Source: Closterium sp. Naga37s-1
Lineage: Eukaryota > Streptophyta > Zygnematophyceae > Desmidiales > Closteriaceae
Length of the DNA stretch: 64,000 bases
Reading direction: 5' to 3'
Assembly: GCA_947471745.1 (NCBI GenBank)
Contig: CANJKZ010000777.1
Coordinates: 3,797,001 to 3,861,000, forward strand
Positions 11,101 through 20,663 of this stretch are shown here, in pieces. The notes beneath the pieces are model-generated. The model worked only from the letters and a program-made list of their open reading frames with translations. It ran no database searches and was not told the origin of the DNA. A program made the position numbers and the translations under genes. Position 1 is the stretch's first letter; every line of letters begins with the position of its first letter.

Positions 11101-12261
11101 TTACTCCTCATATCTAGTGTGGATGTTTTTGTTTTGTTTTTGTGTCCCGGTTAAAAAATCCTCCACCTGGCCGGCCAAGGTTACAAGACCTACAAAAGTC
11201 ATTGCCCAACTAAGGATCCTTCATTTCCTCAACCTCCTTGTACACTTTTAGTTTCATCCCCTGAGGTTACTGGGGCTTCCTTGGGCTGTGCATGCGACGT
11301 TCTTCACTACTTCATCATCTTGCCGCCGATGGGGCTGTTAACGTGTGAGGTCATTTTGAGCTTGTGCATGCTTGTCCTTGTCAACTTAACCTTCTCCCAT
11401 CGCATCTCCGTTCTCCTACATATCTCCAATTCTGCTCTCTCTTCCCTCTCATTTTTCAACTTCAAATCCCCACCTCTTCTCCGTCCATCCTCTCCCGCTC
11501 TGCTCACCCACCCCCTCTTTCCTCTCCCCCTCCTCCTCCTCCTCCTCCTCCTCCTCCTCCTCCTCCTCCTCCTCCTCCTCCTCCTCTCACCCTCTTCTCT
11601 CTCCTCTCCCCCTCCTCTTTCTCCTCTCCCCTTCCTCTCCCACGCTACTCTCTTTCATCTTCCCCTCCCTCCTATCCCCACAAATGTGCTTGCCATGAAC
11701 GGAAAGATATGTTTCTGGAGATGGACAAATGGCGGAGATGTTCATGATAATTGCCAGCAGAAAATCCTCCCCTGCCCAGTGCATGAGTGTTGTGGTGCCT
11801 TTGAGGCGCCAAAAAATTCGATGCATGCACGCTGCTCTCCCTCCTCTTCCATGACCCACTGTCCCTCCTCTCCTCTCCTCCACTCTTCGACGTCTCTCCC
11901 TCCTCTCCAAGTCTACTTTTCCCCCTCACTCTCCCCGTTCCACCCACCCTCCCCACTCGTTTCTGCCCAGGCAGTGAAAGAGCTGTCCATCAAAGTTCGC
12001 GAGATGTTTCTCGAGATGGACGAGATGGACACGATTGCGACGATGATCGCGATAGCCGAGGAGGACGAGGGGTACGAGGAGGGCGAGGAGGGCGAGGAGT
12101 ACGAGGAGGGCGAGGCTGGCGAGGAGGAGGAGGAGGAGGACGAGGAGGAGGAGGAGGACAAGGAGGACGAGGAGGACGAGGAGGACGAGGAGGACGAGGA
12201 GGACGAGGAGGACGGGGAGGACGAGGAGGACGAGGAGGACGAGGAGGATGAGGAGTGTTAG
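8153..12261 (+). CDS. PP2A copy B: B56 (B') regulatory subunit of protein phosphatase 2A
   Basis: Exon 1 runs 8153-9364 (ATG at 8153, then MLESFKKAFVRSREK), exon 2 10294-10422 and exon 3 11971-12258, with TAG at 12259-12261; about 543 residues against roughly 490-520 for the family. Introns are phase 0. B56 hallmarks, in order: a basic N-terminus; [122 protein letters not shown]; and VREMFLEMDE. This HEAT-like solenoid selects substrates for the PP2A A/C core. The end is abnormal: after EMDE comes a Glu/Asp-rich repeat, and the last Cys codon and the stop are supplied by the Copia-1 LTR. The original tail lies at 19173. Exon 1 is open throughout, so the gene may still be functional. Confidence 0.85.
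8693..8734 (+). repeat. 21-bp in-frame tandem duplication in PP2A-B exon 1
   Basis: Two copies of a 21-bp unit containing CCGACTATGGAAGCCGCG give a doubled PTMEAAW peptide just before the conserved EAAWPHLEIVYEF block. The length is a multiple of three, so the frame is kept. Canonical B56 proteins have the peptide once. Confidence 0.9.
9485..9745 (+). pseudogene. Degenerate copies of the 3' end of PP2A-B exon 1 inside intron 1
   Basis: Two fragments resemble the exon-1 end ([15 protein letters not shown]): one at about 9500-9565 (GGTCATGATGCCGCTGT, followed by CACAG/GTATGG) and one at about 9690-9745 (GACTTCCAG, ATGATGCCTCTCTTTCGG). Equivalent debris is in PP2A-C at 41490-41680. They appear to be non-functional exon duplicates. 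Confidence 0.5.
9835..9860. repeat. Poly-G run
   Basis: About 26 consecutive G in intron 1 of PP2A-B, followed by a G-rich tract. Prone to sequencing or assembly length error. Confidence 0.95.
10169..10232 (+). pseudogene. Truncated duplicate of PP2A-B exon 2
   Basis: After its own acceptor CCATGCAG it encodes VAERTLLLWSNDYIVALMVQN and then loses similarity; the full exon follows at 10294 (VAGRMLRLWNNDYIVALVAQN). No donor follows the truncated copy. Its residues VAERTL are closer to canonical B56 (VAERAL) than VAGRML in the complete exon. Confidence 0.75.
11527..11585. repeat. (CTC)n microsatellite
   Basis: About 20 CTC triplets in the pyrimidine-rich part of the last PP2A-B intron. Confidence 0.95.
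11692..11816 (+). pseudogene. Degenerate duplicate of the PP2A-B last exon, ending near a palindrome
   Basis: GAACGGAAAGATATGTTTCTGGAGATGGACAAA-type sequence (residues RKDMFLEMDKW) is a decayed copy of the REMFLEMDE segment of the true last exon at 11971. It is followed at 11799-11816 by a GGCGCC-core palindrome (CTTTGAGGCGCC then AAAAAA). PP2A-C has the same arrangement at 44163-44349. Confidence 0.65.
12041..12255 (+). repeat. Coding GAGGAC/GAGGAG repeat (acidic tail of PP2A-B)
   Basis: About 215 bp of GAG and GAC triplets in the reading frame encode a run of Glu and Asp with a few Gly and Tyr. PP2A-C carries a shorter version (EEHEEDEEDEEHEEGEEGEE), so the tail belongs to the family and is length-variable. 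Copia-1 inserted in it. Confidence 0.85.
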
Positions 12262-12567
12262 AATATAGCATAATGTATGTTTATATTTGTGCATGTGTTA
12301 CACCCTAAAGTGGGTGTACACTTTGGGTCAAGGCGACCCAACCAATTTTGGTTGGGCGCCCCCAAACCCAACTCGACCGCAATTGACGGGGGGGGCCCAA
12401 TAATGGTCCCCTCCAACGATTGTTGGTTACCCCAGCAATTGTTGGTCGACCCAATCTGATTGGTCCACCAATAAATGCTGAGGGTACCCCACTTCGTTCC
12501 CAAAACTTCTCATCTCCTATATGTTCCGACACTCTTTCTAATCAAGACAACACTTGAGATTCTTTCA
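12256..12567 (+). repeat. Copia-1 5' LTR
   Basis: Begins TGTTAGAATATAGC and ends GATTCTTTCA. Its first six bases close the PP2A-B frame (TGT TAG). Confidence 0.95.
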
Positions 12568-12581
12568 TGGTATTCAGAGCC
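12568..12581 (+). other. Copia-1 primer-binding site
   Basis: TGGTATTCAGAGCC directly abuts the LTR. The usual initiator-tRNA-Met site is TGGTATCAGAGC; this copy has one extra T. Confidence 0.8.
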
Positions 12582-12869
12582 AATTGGCAAACGCCCCTCT
12601 CGACCTCTTTCTCTCAAGTTTTTTTTCCTCCCCGCTCGTCAGGACCCTTCCGTCCTGCCCATGCAACTTGTTGCGTGGGTTTGACTTGGTTGAAGTTCAA
12701 TCTTCCGTAAAGTACAACCAGTCACCACCTCCCTCCAGCTCCTACTCTATCTCTCGTAAGGCGAATTTCTCGCCTCAGCTCCTGCCGCCGCATTTACGTT
12801 CTCAGCTGCCGGCGTCTCAATCGCCGCGACCTATCCGCCGTCGCCACTACTCTCGCACCGCTTTTCTTC

Positions 12870-13400
12870 CTTGCGGGGCATTTCGCCGCCGCCGCCGCTG
12901 CTTCACTCGCCGCGGGGCATTTCGCCGCCGCCGCCACTGTTCCCACTCGCCGCGGGGCATTTCGCCGCCGCCGCCACTGCTCCCACTCGCCGCGGGGCAT
13001 TTCGCCGCCGCCGCCACTGCTCCCACTCGCCGCGGGGCATTTCGCCTCCGCCGCCACTACTCCACTCGCCGCGGGGCATTTCGCCGCCGCCGCCACTGCT
13101 CCCACTCGCCGCGGGGCATTTCGCCGCCGCCGCCTCTGCTCCCACTCGCCGCGGGGCATTTCGCCGCCGCCGCCACTGCTCCCACTCGCCGCGGGGCATT
13201 TCGCCTCCGCCGCCACTACTCCACTCGCCGCGGGGCATTTCGCCGCCGCCGCCACTGCTCCCACTCGCCGCGGGGCATTTCGCCGCCGCCGCCACTGCTC
13301 CCACTCGCCGCGGGGCATTTCGCCTCCGCCGCCTCTACTCACTCGCTGCGGGCAATTTGCCGCCGCCACTGCCTCTCCTCGCTGCAAGACACTTCGCCGC
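12870..13400. repeat. GC-rich minisatellite in the Copia-1 leader
   Basis: About 13 copies of a 39-40-bp unit containing CGCCGCGGGGCATTTCGCC. It lies between the primer site and the gag start, so it would be in the transcript leader. Minor unit variants (GCCTCCGCC, CTACTC) form a higher-order pattern. Long reading frames across it on both strands are repeat artefacts. Confidence 0.9.
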
Positions 13401-13692
13401 GGCTGCTCCTACTCTCCCTCGCCGCCAGGCACTTAGCTACTGCCTCATCTCTTCCTCCCCGCCGCTCCCTCGACCCTTCCCCCCCCCCCCATTGCTTCCG
13501 CCCACCGTTTCCTCTCCCGCTGCCTCTCTCATACTATCTCTGCTCTCCGCCTCTCCTGCCACGCTACTGCTCCCAATCCTCTCCCACGTGCTGCTACTAA
13601 CCCCCCTCCTCCTCTCCCTCAGCTTCTAACCTGCCTCGCTTTCGCTCGCTACTAACATTTTTTCTCCCCTCACATCGCACTAACTTACTGCT

Positions 13693-16600
13693 ATGGCTGC
13701 TCCTTCTCTTCCTCAGAATTTCAACACTCTCTCCATTGATCGGCTCGAGCTCGCTCCCGATCAGAGCGCTATCAACTGGTACTCCTACACAGGGAGCATG
13801 CGCCGCCTCCTCGGCGTCATCCACATCCCCAACACCTCCTCCACCCTCCTCGACCTTGTCCTCCGCCATGCTGCCGCTCTCCCGCCAACGCCCCCTATGT
13901 CCCCTGGATCGGCCCCCACTCTCCCGCCTGACCCTGGACCTGAACCTGACGAACCAGATCTGCCCGCTGCCTCCACGGATCCTGTTCGCCAAGCCGCTGA
14001 TGAAGCAGCCTACGATCTCGAGCGGCGTCGGTTCCTCACGCTCCGAGCGGACCATCGTGCGGCTCGCGAGCAATACGACATGCGCCAAGCTGCCATAATA
14101 AATCACCGCACCATGGCTGACCGCTACACTCTCGCGCTCGCTGAATATACTGCTAAAGCTGCTGCTTGGAAGGAATCTGACCTTTCTGCCTCTAATATTA
14201 TCCTTGGTGGTCTCCCCCCCGCTCTAATGCGAGACTTTCAGGAACAAGAGCTTCACGCACCTGCCCTTTGGGCCTCCCTTCACGCCATGTTTGAGCGCCA
14301 TGACGTCAACTCCGTGGGGCTGCTCCTTGACGAATACTGGGAGACAACGCTCGCAACCTGCACTGGTGCCGTCGCCTACACCGGCCGCATGACCTCTCTC
14401 GCCAAGCGACTTAAGGCTCGCCAGTCCGAACTCCCCCAGTTCATCCAGATAGATCGCCTTCTCCGCGGTCTCAACCCGTCCTACGACATGCACGTCATTG
14501 CCTTCCGCGAAAATCAGCCGTTTGCGGATGTTGCTGCTGTCGTTCAATGGATCATTGACACCGAAACCCGCCTCCTTCGTACCAACCCGCCTTCTCTCAA
14601 CACGGCTCAAGCACCCGCGCCAGAACTCAACGCCACCCAGACACGCAGTGGTGGGCGTGGTGGTGGTCGCGGTGGCGGACGTGGAGGTGGGCGTGGTGGC
14701 GGCCGTGGTGGTGGACGTGGTGGCACCTTTGGTGGACGCACTCCTTCTTGCACGGGCGGCCTTGGAGGAAGTGGACGTGGTGGTAGCGGACCTGGTCAAC
14801 TCCCCCCCTGCCCCTACGTTCGCCGTCACGGCCCTCGCGCTGGGGAACCCTGCGGTCAAACCAACCACCCCATAACCACCTGCTTCGGCGTCTTGGATGA
14901 TGCCTGGTTTGATCGTGGTAACCATGGTACCCCCCCCCGCTGGTCCGCTCTTGCAAGTCGTCCCACTGTCCATGATGTTCAACATCTCCCTCTCTATCAA
15001 CCCTCCCACCTTAACCTCACCACTCCCTCTCCTCAACTGCAACTCCAGCAGTTTTTGCAGCATCTTCAGTCACAGCAGTTGCAGCAGCCCCCGCAGCTGC
15101 CCCCACAGCCGCAGCCGCACCAGCAGCCACAGCAGCCGCCCTGGGGAGGTGGGGGAGGCGCAGCCGCCACAGCAGCGGCAGCGGCAGCAGCAGCAGCAGC
15201 AGCAGCAGCAACTGCCGCCTGGCAGCAGCAACCTCTTGGCTTCGGTTCTGCCGCCACCGCCGCCCATACCTCCCCAGCTGAGTCATACTCTAGCTTTCTT
15301 GGTCAGCTAGCTTCTCCCTTGCCTAGCACCACCTCCATGTATCCCTCTGTTCTTAATAACAGTGACTTCCAGTATTCTGCGTCTCCTTCCCCGCTCACCT
15401 TGGACTTTGTCCTCGATAGCGGGGCCACCGTCAGTGCCCTGAAGGACGCTGGCATTCTCAAAACACTATCTCTCCCCTCCACTGTTCATGGCGCTGATTC
15501 TAGCTTCTCGATCCCATGCACACACTCCTCTACTCTTCCGTGTCCCCTCTTTCCCTCCGGCACTATCACTGGCCTCCACATTCCCACTCTTCGTCACAAC
15601 CTTATTTCTCTTCATGATCTCCAAAAAGCCGGCATTACCGCCATTTTTCCTGCCCACTTTTCCTATTGCGATCTCATTCATACCTCCACTGGCCGCCTTG
15701 TCTATCGCCTCCCAATCTGCCCCCGCACTCACCTTTACACACTACGTCTCCCTTTTCCGGCATCATGTCATCTCACCACCCGTCGCTCCACCTACCCTTC
15801 TCCCACCATTGCTCCTCCCCCTTCATCATCTCCCACTCCCTCTACCTCTCCCGACCTCTCCCTCTCTCACCCCGCCATTCTCCTCCATCACCGTCTTGGT
15901 CACCCCAACTTCACCACCCTCCGTGCCGCAATATCCTCTCGCCTCCTTCATGGGCTCCCCCCTGCCCTTCCTCCCCTACCCACCTCACCAGCTCCTCCTT
16001 GTCCCACTTGCATTCATGGCAAACTCAAACAAAAACCCCATCACAGCCATCCCTCATTTGCTACTGCTCCCCTAGATCTCGTCCACATGGACCTCTGGGG
16101 TCCCTCCCCCTCCCCTTCCCGCCAGGGCCACCGCTTTATGCTCGTCCTCGTAGACGACCATAGCCGCTACTCCTCTGTGTTTCTACTCCACACGAAAGCT
16201 GAAGCAGCCGCTGTCATCATCGCCTGGGCCGAACAAGCGCGCGTGCACTTCGGCCGACCCATCCGTCGCCTTCACTCTGACGGTGGCGGGGAGTTTCTCA
16301 ACCATACCATTGCCTCCTACTGCAAAGCACATGGCACTCAACAGACGTCCACTCTCCCTCATTCTCCGCAACAAAACGGTGTAGCTGAAAGTCGCATCCG
16401 TGAGATCACCAAAACTGCCCGCTGTCTCCTCACCCATGCATCTACCCCTCCCTCCCTTTGGGGCTATGCTCTCACTCATGCCGCCCTTCTCACCAACCTC
16501 TACCCTCACCCCCACCATCCCAACCTCACTCCCACTGAGCTTTGGTGCAACTCCAAACCTGATGCCTCCGTCCTTCGCGTCTGGGGCTGCAAATCCTTTG

Positions 16601-18810
16601 TTCTCATTCCTCCCGCAGACCGTTCCCGCAAAGCAGGAAAACTTGCCTCCAAAGCATTGGAGTGCGTCTACCTCGGCCACAATCGTGGCTCTCCTGGGTA
16701 CCTCTTCCTTCATCCTCCCTCCGGACGCCTCATTCGCAGCCGCGATGTCGTCTTCGATGAAACCATCCCCTACTACTCCTCTCCTCCTCCCTCCGACCCT
16801 CTCCCCCCACCCTCCCGCCCACTCACCTGGGCGGATGCCCTTCTTCCTCCTCTCCTCCCATCTGCTCCACTCCTCCCAACTACTCCACTCTCACCTCCAC
16901 CTTCCTCGGCTGATATCTATGATCCTGCTGCCTCACCTGCCCTTTCCACCGCTCCCCCTCCTCCCTCTCCCCCTCCTCCCTCCCCTCCCACCCACCTCCC
17001 TCCAGCTTCTCCTCCTCCATCCTCGCCCGCCGCACCTCCTGCATCCTCCCCACGTCCTCGCACTTCTCTCACCTCACGCTCTCCCTTCCTCCTCCCACGC
17101 ATGCACACTCGCTCCCTTGACCCCATTCTTGGTCAACCACCTCTCATTCATGAAGACTCCCATGAGGAGTTTTGTGCCATTCACACTCACGTTCCTTCCC
17201 TTAACCCTGTGTACCTTGCCCTTTTGGGCGCGGTTGTACTTGGCACTCCCTCCTCACCTCTCATCTTCACGCCTACCACATTCCAGGAGGCAATCACGTG
17301 CCCTGACGCTAACAAATGGCTGGAGGCCATTCGCAAGGAGTGCGACGCCTTCATTCGCAATGATTCCTTCGTCGATGTCAAGCCGCCTCCAGATGCCAAC
17401 ATTGTCGCTGGCAAGTGGGTCTTCCGGGTGAAGCAGCTTCCGGGGGAGGAGCCCGTCTACAAAGCCCGTTACTGCGCCAAGGGCTTCACACAGACCTATG
17501 CCAAGGACTTTTGGGAAACCTTCTCACCTACCGCAAAATTCGGGACCCTTCGCACGCTTCTCGGCTTTGGCTCCCGCAACGGCATGGAGATCTCATCAAT
17601 GGATGTCTCTAACGCTTTTCTTCAGGGGAACCTCCACGAACAAATCTTCCTCGACCGCCCAGATGGCTTCCATGAAGCCTTCCCACCAGACACTGTCTGG
17701 GAACTACGCCGTCCAGTCTACGGCCTGAAGCAGGCTCCTCGGGAATGGCATGCTAAGCTGGCATCTACACTCTGTGCTCTCGGATTTCAACCATCTCACT
17801 CTGACGCCAGTCTCTTCATTCGGACCCGTCCCAGCCGCTTCTTCGTCCTAGTCTATGTTGACGACATGGTGCTCCTCGCCGACACCTCCGCCGACATGAC
17901 CGACGTTAAGGAAGAACTACAAGCTCGTCTCCAGTGCAAGGACCTTGGCGAATTACGCCACTACTTGGGCATGGAGATCACACGCGATCGAGCTGCCCGC
18001 ACCATCACCTTATCTCAATCTCACTATCTTCAGCAGGTGTTGGAGCGGTTCGACATGGCTCTCGCCAACCCAGTGGCCACTCCCCTTCCATTCGGCCATG
18101 GGCTTGCTCCACCCACCTCCCCCTCCGCCTCCACTCAGCCCTATGCGGAACTGGTTGGCTCCATCATGTATGCCATGATGGGGACCCGTCCCGACCTCGC
18201 CTACCCCATCAGCGTCCTGGCGCGTTTCGTCGGTACCGGTCGTCACACCTCCGTGCATTGGAGAGCCGCCAAACGAGTCCTACGCTACCTCCGTGGCACT
18301 CAGGACCATGTTCTCACCCTTGGTGGTGCCTCTCCCCCGCTCCTCACCGGCTTCAGTGACTCGTCTTGGGCAGACTCTCAGCCGGATCGCCGCTCTTCCC
18401 AAGGATATGGCTTCACGCTCGGTAGCGGCTTGGTCAGCTGGCGCTCCACCCGCTCCTCCGCCATCGCCCTCTCATCTTGTGAAGCCGAACTCTATGCTGG
18501 TACCATGGCTGCGCAGGAAGGACGCTGGCTTTCCTTCTTGCTAGCCGAGCTTGGGGCCCCCCAGCCATGCCCCACGCTCTGGTGCGACAACGCCAGCACG
18601 ATCCACCGCACCAAGAATCCGGTCTTCCACGGGCGCTCCAAACACATCGAACTACGCTACTTCTACATTCGCGATCTTGTCCAGCAAGGCCATCTTGCCG
18701 TCCGAAAAATTGCCGCCGAAGCCAACCTCGCTGACATCTTCACCAAAGCTCTTCCGAAGCTAGCCCACCGGGCCTTCCTTCGCCTTCTTGGCCTCTCCCC
18801 GGCTTCATGA
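13693..18810 (+). CDS. Copia-1 Gag-Pol polyprotein
   Basis: ATG at 13693 (MAAPSLPQNFNTLSIDRLEL), 1705 residues, TGA at 18808-18810. Domains in order: Gag, with a GRGGG-repeat RNA-binding stretch (about residues 316-350) and a Cys/His cluster (CPYVRRHGP to TTCF) in place of a standard CCHC knuckle; a Gln/Pro/Ala-rich linker; aspartic protease (FVLDSGATVSAL); GAG-pre-integrase (HHRLGHPNF, CPTCIHGK); integrase D,D,E (HMDLWGP, LHSDGGGEF, NGVAESR); a Pro/Ser-rich linker; reverse transcriptase (VYVDDMVLLA); and RNase H (FSDSSWADS, SSCEAELYAG, ANLADIFTKALPK). It copies and integrates the element through a cytoplasmic particle. No frameshift or stop is seen, so it may be competent. Confidence 0.95.
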   Translation: MAAPSLPQNFNTLSIDRLELAPDQSAINWYSYTGSMRRLLGVIHIPNTSSTLLDLVLRHAAALPPTPPMSPGSAPTLPPDPGPEPDEPDLPAASTDPVRQAADEAAYDLERRRFLTLRADHRAAREQYDMRQAAIINHRTMADRYTLALAEYTAKAAAWKESDLSASNIILGGLPPALMRDFQEQELHAPALWASLHAMFERHDVNSVGLLLDEYWETTLATCTGAVAYTGRMTSLAKRLKARQSELPQFIQIDRLLRGLNPSYDMHVIAFRENQPFADVAAVVQWIIDTETRLLRTNPPSLNTAQAPAPELNATQTRSGGRGGGRGGGRGGGRGGGRGGGRGGTFGGRTPSCTGGLGGSGRGGSGPGQLPPCPYVRRHGPRAGEPCGQTNHPITTCFGVLDDAWFDRGNHGTPPRWSALASRPTVHDVQHLPLYQPSHLNLTTPSPQLQLQQFLQHLQSQQLQQPPQLPPQPQPHQQPQQPPWGGGGGAAATAAAAAAAAAAAAATAAWQQQPLGFGSAATAAHTSPAESYSSFLGQLASPLPSTTSMYPSVLNNSDFQYSASPSPLTLDFVLDSGATVSALKDAGILKTLSLPSTVHGADSSFSIPCTHSSTLPCPLFPSGTITGLHIPTLRHNLISLHDLQKAGITAIFPAHFSYCDLIHTSTGRLVYRLPICPRTHLYTLRLPFPASCHLTTRRSTYPSPTIAPPPSSSPTPSTSPDLSLSHPAILLHHRLGHPNFTTLRAAISSRLLHGLPPALPPLPTSPAPPCPTCIHGKLKQKPHHSHPSFATAPLDLVHMDLWGPSPSPSRQGHRFMLVLVDDHSRYSSVFLLHTKAEAAAVIIAWAEQARVHFGRPIRRLHSDGGGEFLNHTIASYCKAHGTQQTSTLPHSPQQNGVAESRIREITKTARCLLTHASTPPSLWGYALTHAALLTNLYPHPHHPNLTPTELWCNSKPDASVLRVWGCKSFVLIPPADRSRKAGKLASKALECVYLGHNRGSPGYLFLHPPSGRLIRSRDVVFDETIPYYSSPPPSDPLPPPSRPLTWADALLPPLLPSAPLLPTTPLSPPPSSADIYDPAASPALSTAPPPPSPPPPSPPTHLPPASPPPSSPAAPPASSPRPRTSLTSRSPFLLPRMHTRSLDPILGQPPLIHEDSHEEFCAIHTHVPSLNPVYLALLGAVVLGTPSSPLIFTPTTFQEAITCPDANKWLEAIRKECDAFIRNDSFVDVKPPPDANIVAGKWVFRVKQLPGEEPVYKARYCAKGFTQTYAKDFWETFSPTAKFGTLRTLLGFGSRNGMEISSMDVSNAFLQGNLHEQIFLDRPDGFHEAFPPDTVWELRRPVYGLKQAPREWHAKLASTLCALGFQPSHSDASLFIRTRPSRFFVLVYVDDMVLLADTSADMTDVKEELQARLQCKDLGELRHYLGMEITRDRAARTITLSQSHYLQQVLERFDMALANPVATPLPFGHGLAPPTSPSASTQPYAELVGSIMYAMMGTRPDLAYPISVLARFVGTGRHTSVHWRAAKRVLRYLRGTQDHVLTLGGASPPLLTGFSDSSWADSQPDRRSSQGYGFTLGSGLVSWRSTRSSAIALSSCEAELYAGTMAAQEGRWLSFLLAELGAPQPCPTLWCDNASTIHRTKNPVFHGRSKHIELRYFYIRDLVQQGHLAVRKIAAEANLADIFTKALPKLAHRAFLRLLGLSPAS

Positions 18811-18855
18811 TTCCGGGGTTGTGCACACTTATAAACCTCTTATGCTACGGGGTTG

Positions 18856-19167
18856 TGTTAGAATATAGCATAATGTATGTTTATATTTGTGCATGTGTTA
18901 CACCCTAAAGTGGGTGTACACTTTGGGTCAAGGCGACCCAACCAATTTTGGTTGGGCGCCCCCAAACCCAACTCGACCGCAATTGACGGGGGGGGCCCAA
19001 TAATGGTCCCCTCCAACGATTGTTGGTTACCCCAGCAATTGTTGGTCGACCCAATCTGATTGGTCCACCAATAAATGCTGAGGGTACCCCACTTCGTTCC
19101 CAAAACTTCTCATCTCCTATATGTACCGACACTCTTTCTAATCAAGACAACACTTGAGATTCTTTCA
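18856..19167 (+). repeat. Copia-1 3' LTR
   Basis: Same sequence as the 5' LTR except one base. The tract before it (GCTACGGGGTTG) is a weak polypurine tract. Followed by the target duplicate AGGAG. Confidence 0.95.
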
Positions 19168-19454
19168 AGGAGCTCTACGTAGATTATCAGTTCCAGTTAG
19201 AAGCGGGTGCCAAAACGAGATTGGTCTTCGTGTTCCCCTCTTGCTCATCCCTATCGGAAGGTACACCCAACAGCCCCTTAGCAACCATACCCCACAATCT
19301 AGCCTATGTATGTTGTATAACAAATGTTACAACAGAGGGGCGGACATCTGACGTGGAGGAGCTACATGCCGCCACATGGCAGCGGCTGGAGCCTGGAAGA
19401 AGCTGGCGATTAAAAATACTGCACAGTTACCAGGAGAGATGGAGGCTCAGGTGA
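19168..19454 (+). pseudogene. Displaced C-terminal tail of PP2A-B
   Basis: Taking out Copia-1 and one AGGAG, the acidic frame runs straight on from here (GAG, then LYVDYQFQLEAGAK) to a TGA at 19452-19454. PP2A-C has the related peptide LCVDYQHQILKVEG after its acidic tail, which confirms that this is the pre-insertion tail. From about 19257 the DNA also matches the region after the PP2A-C stop (45059 on), so the ancestral stop may have been earlier than 19452. It now has no promoter or splice signal of its own. Confidence 0.75.
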
Positions 19455-19469
19455 AAACAGTCATGAGCA

Positions 19470-19700
19470 ATGAATCGGTCCGTTCCGTCCCGACCCGGCC
19501 CGTTGCATGACCCAAGCCGGGTACGGGCGCGGTCGGCTCGCCCGACCCGACCCATTGCTTGAACCAAGACAATAGGCCCAGTCGGTTTGATTCGGCCTCG
19601 GGGAAGGACTTCGGAAAAGCCGACCCGACCAGGACTATACGATCGATTTGGCTGTGACTTGAGGGCGGGTTGGTTTGACCCGGTGACGAATCGGGTTGAT
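19470..19700. repeat. GACCCG-rich repeat downstream of PP2A-B
   Basis: CGACCCGACCC and GGTCGG motifs, homologous to 45330-45480 downstream of PP2A-C (shared GGACTATA and ATCGATTTG). Confidence 0.6.
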
Positions 19701-19774
19701 CAACCCGCCATATTTGATCATTTGGTGGTCAATCTCTTCAGACATTTTGATCACCGATTTGCGTAGATTATCAA

Positions 19775-20527
19775 CATGATGCCCATGGGGCAACATGATG
19801 CCAGTGTGGCAACATGATCCCAATGTGGCAACATGATCCCAATGTGGCAACGTGATCCCAATGTGGCAACGTGATCCCAATGTGGCAACGTAATCCCAAT
19901 GTGGCAACATGATCCCAATATGTGTTGCAGAAGACGCAGGACGCACTCTTAGACGCAAGACGCATGGGGAGTTTTTTTTTTCGGGCTGACCGAAAAAAAA
20001 AATCTCCCCCGCGCGAATTCGACATTTGCCATTTCGACGCGAATGTCGAAATCGCGAAATTCCCCCCCCCCCCCCCCCCCCCCCCCAAACGAATTCGACC
20101 GTCATAAACAGCCCACAACCCTAAAACAAAAACCCCTCCACCCAAATTTGCGCCACATCCTACTCAACCGCACATCATCTTCTAAACCCAACCAAATCGT
20201 TCATTTGTGCTCCTCCACTTTAGTTCAACCCAATTCTCCTTGGGGGTTTAGTTCTTTCCTCACCGAACTTATGGCTTCTCCTAGTTCTTCCTCCTCTGCT
20301 ACTATGTCCATCCCTCCCCACCCCCCCTGCCCCATTGGGGTTTTTTTGGGCCTACCCGAACGTTTTTTAGCCTGCCCGGGCTTGCGTCATTACCTGCGTC
20401 TAAAACGGCAGAAAAAAGCGTCCTGCGTCCTGGACGCAGCGTCTAGACGCACTGCGTCCAGGACGCAAGACGCGTCATCTGCAACACAGATCCCAATGTG
20501 GCAACGTGATCCCAATGTGGCAACATC
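19775..20527. repeat. 20-bp tandem repeat (CATGATCCCAATGTGGCAA), split by a DNA transposon
   Basis: About seven or eight units at 19775-19920 and two more at 20489-20527. The orthologous array before RLK3 (45555-45655) is uninterrupted, which defines the inserted element. Confidence 0.8.
19921..20488. mobile_element. hAT-like non-autonomous DNA transposon with GACGC subterminal repeats
   Basis: 568 bp bounded by perfect 10-bp inverted ends TGTGTTGCAG / CTGCAACACA. Many GACGC/GCGTC motifs lie within about 60-90 bp of each end. GATCCCAAT adjoins both sides, but the host array repeats that motif, so the target duplication is ambiguous. Inside are an internal palindromic A/T tract around CGGGCTGACC, a 24-base poly-C run (about 20063-20086) and a short open frame starting ATGGCTTCTCCTAGTTC that could be the remnant of a transposase start. 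A second, inverted copy is at 30499-32632. Confidence 0.65.
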
Positions 20528-20663
20528 TGTTCCCGGAAGAGTGGTGGCTGGTGGTCCTTCCTGGCCCCTTAGTGTAGTAGGATAAGTGGGGTGGGTATTT
20601 CCTGGCCCCTTACCTGCTGTATGTCTTTTCTATCTCCCTTCCTTCTGTTGTGTTCCTTTACAG

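Larger units (their letters stand above)
12256..19167 (+). mobile_element. Copia-1: complete Ty1/Copia retrotransposon
   Basis: 6912 bp with 312-bp LTRs (TGTTAGAATA to TTCTTTCA), which I find different at one position (T/A near 12523 and 19123). Target duplication AGGAG at 12251-12255 and 19168-19172. A primer site follows the 5' LTR and a single uninterrupted 1705-codon gag-pol follows. Near-identical LTRs and an open frame imply recent insertion. It sits in the last exon of PP2A-B in the same orientation. Confidence 0.95.

Noticed and set aside
12554..13629. Long Arg/Pro/Gly-rich frames on both strands before Copia-1 gag
   Set aside because: They are products of the 39-40-bp GC-rich leader repeat, open in several frames at once.
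20621..20663. Signal peptide MSFLSPFLLLCSFTEA at the start of RLK2 (similar at 45742 in RLK3)
   Set aside because: The same stretch is 41, 43, 43 and 46 bases long in RLK1, RLK2, RLK3 and PP2A-C, and in RLK1 it is out of frame with the kinase. It ends in TTTACAG or ATATAG, so it reads better as an intron end. An in-frame leader in RLK2 and RLK3 cannot be fully excluded.
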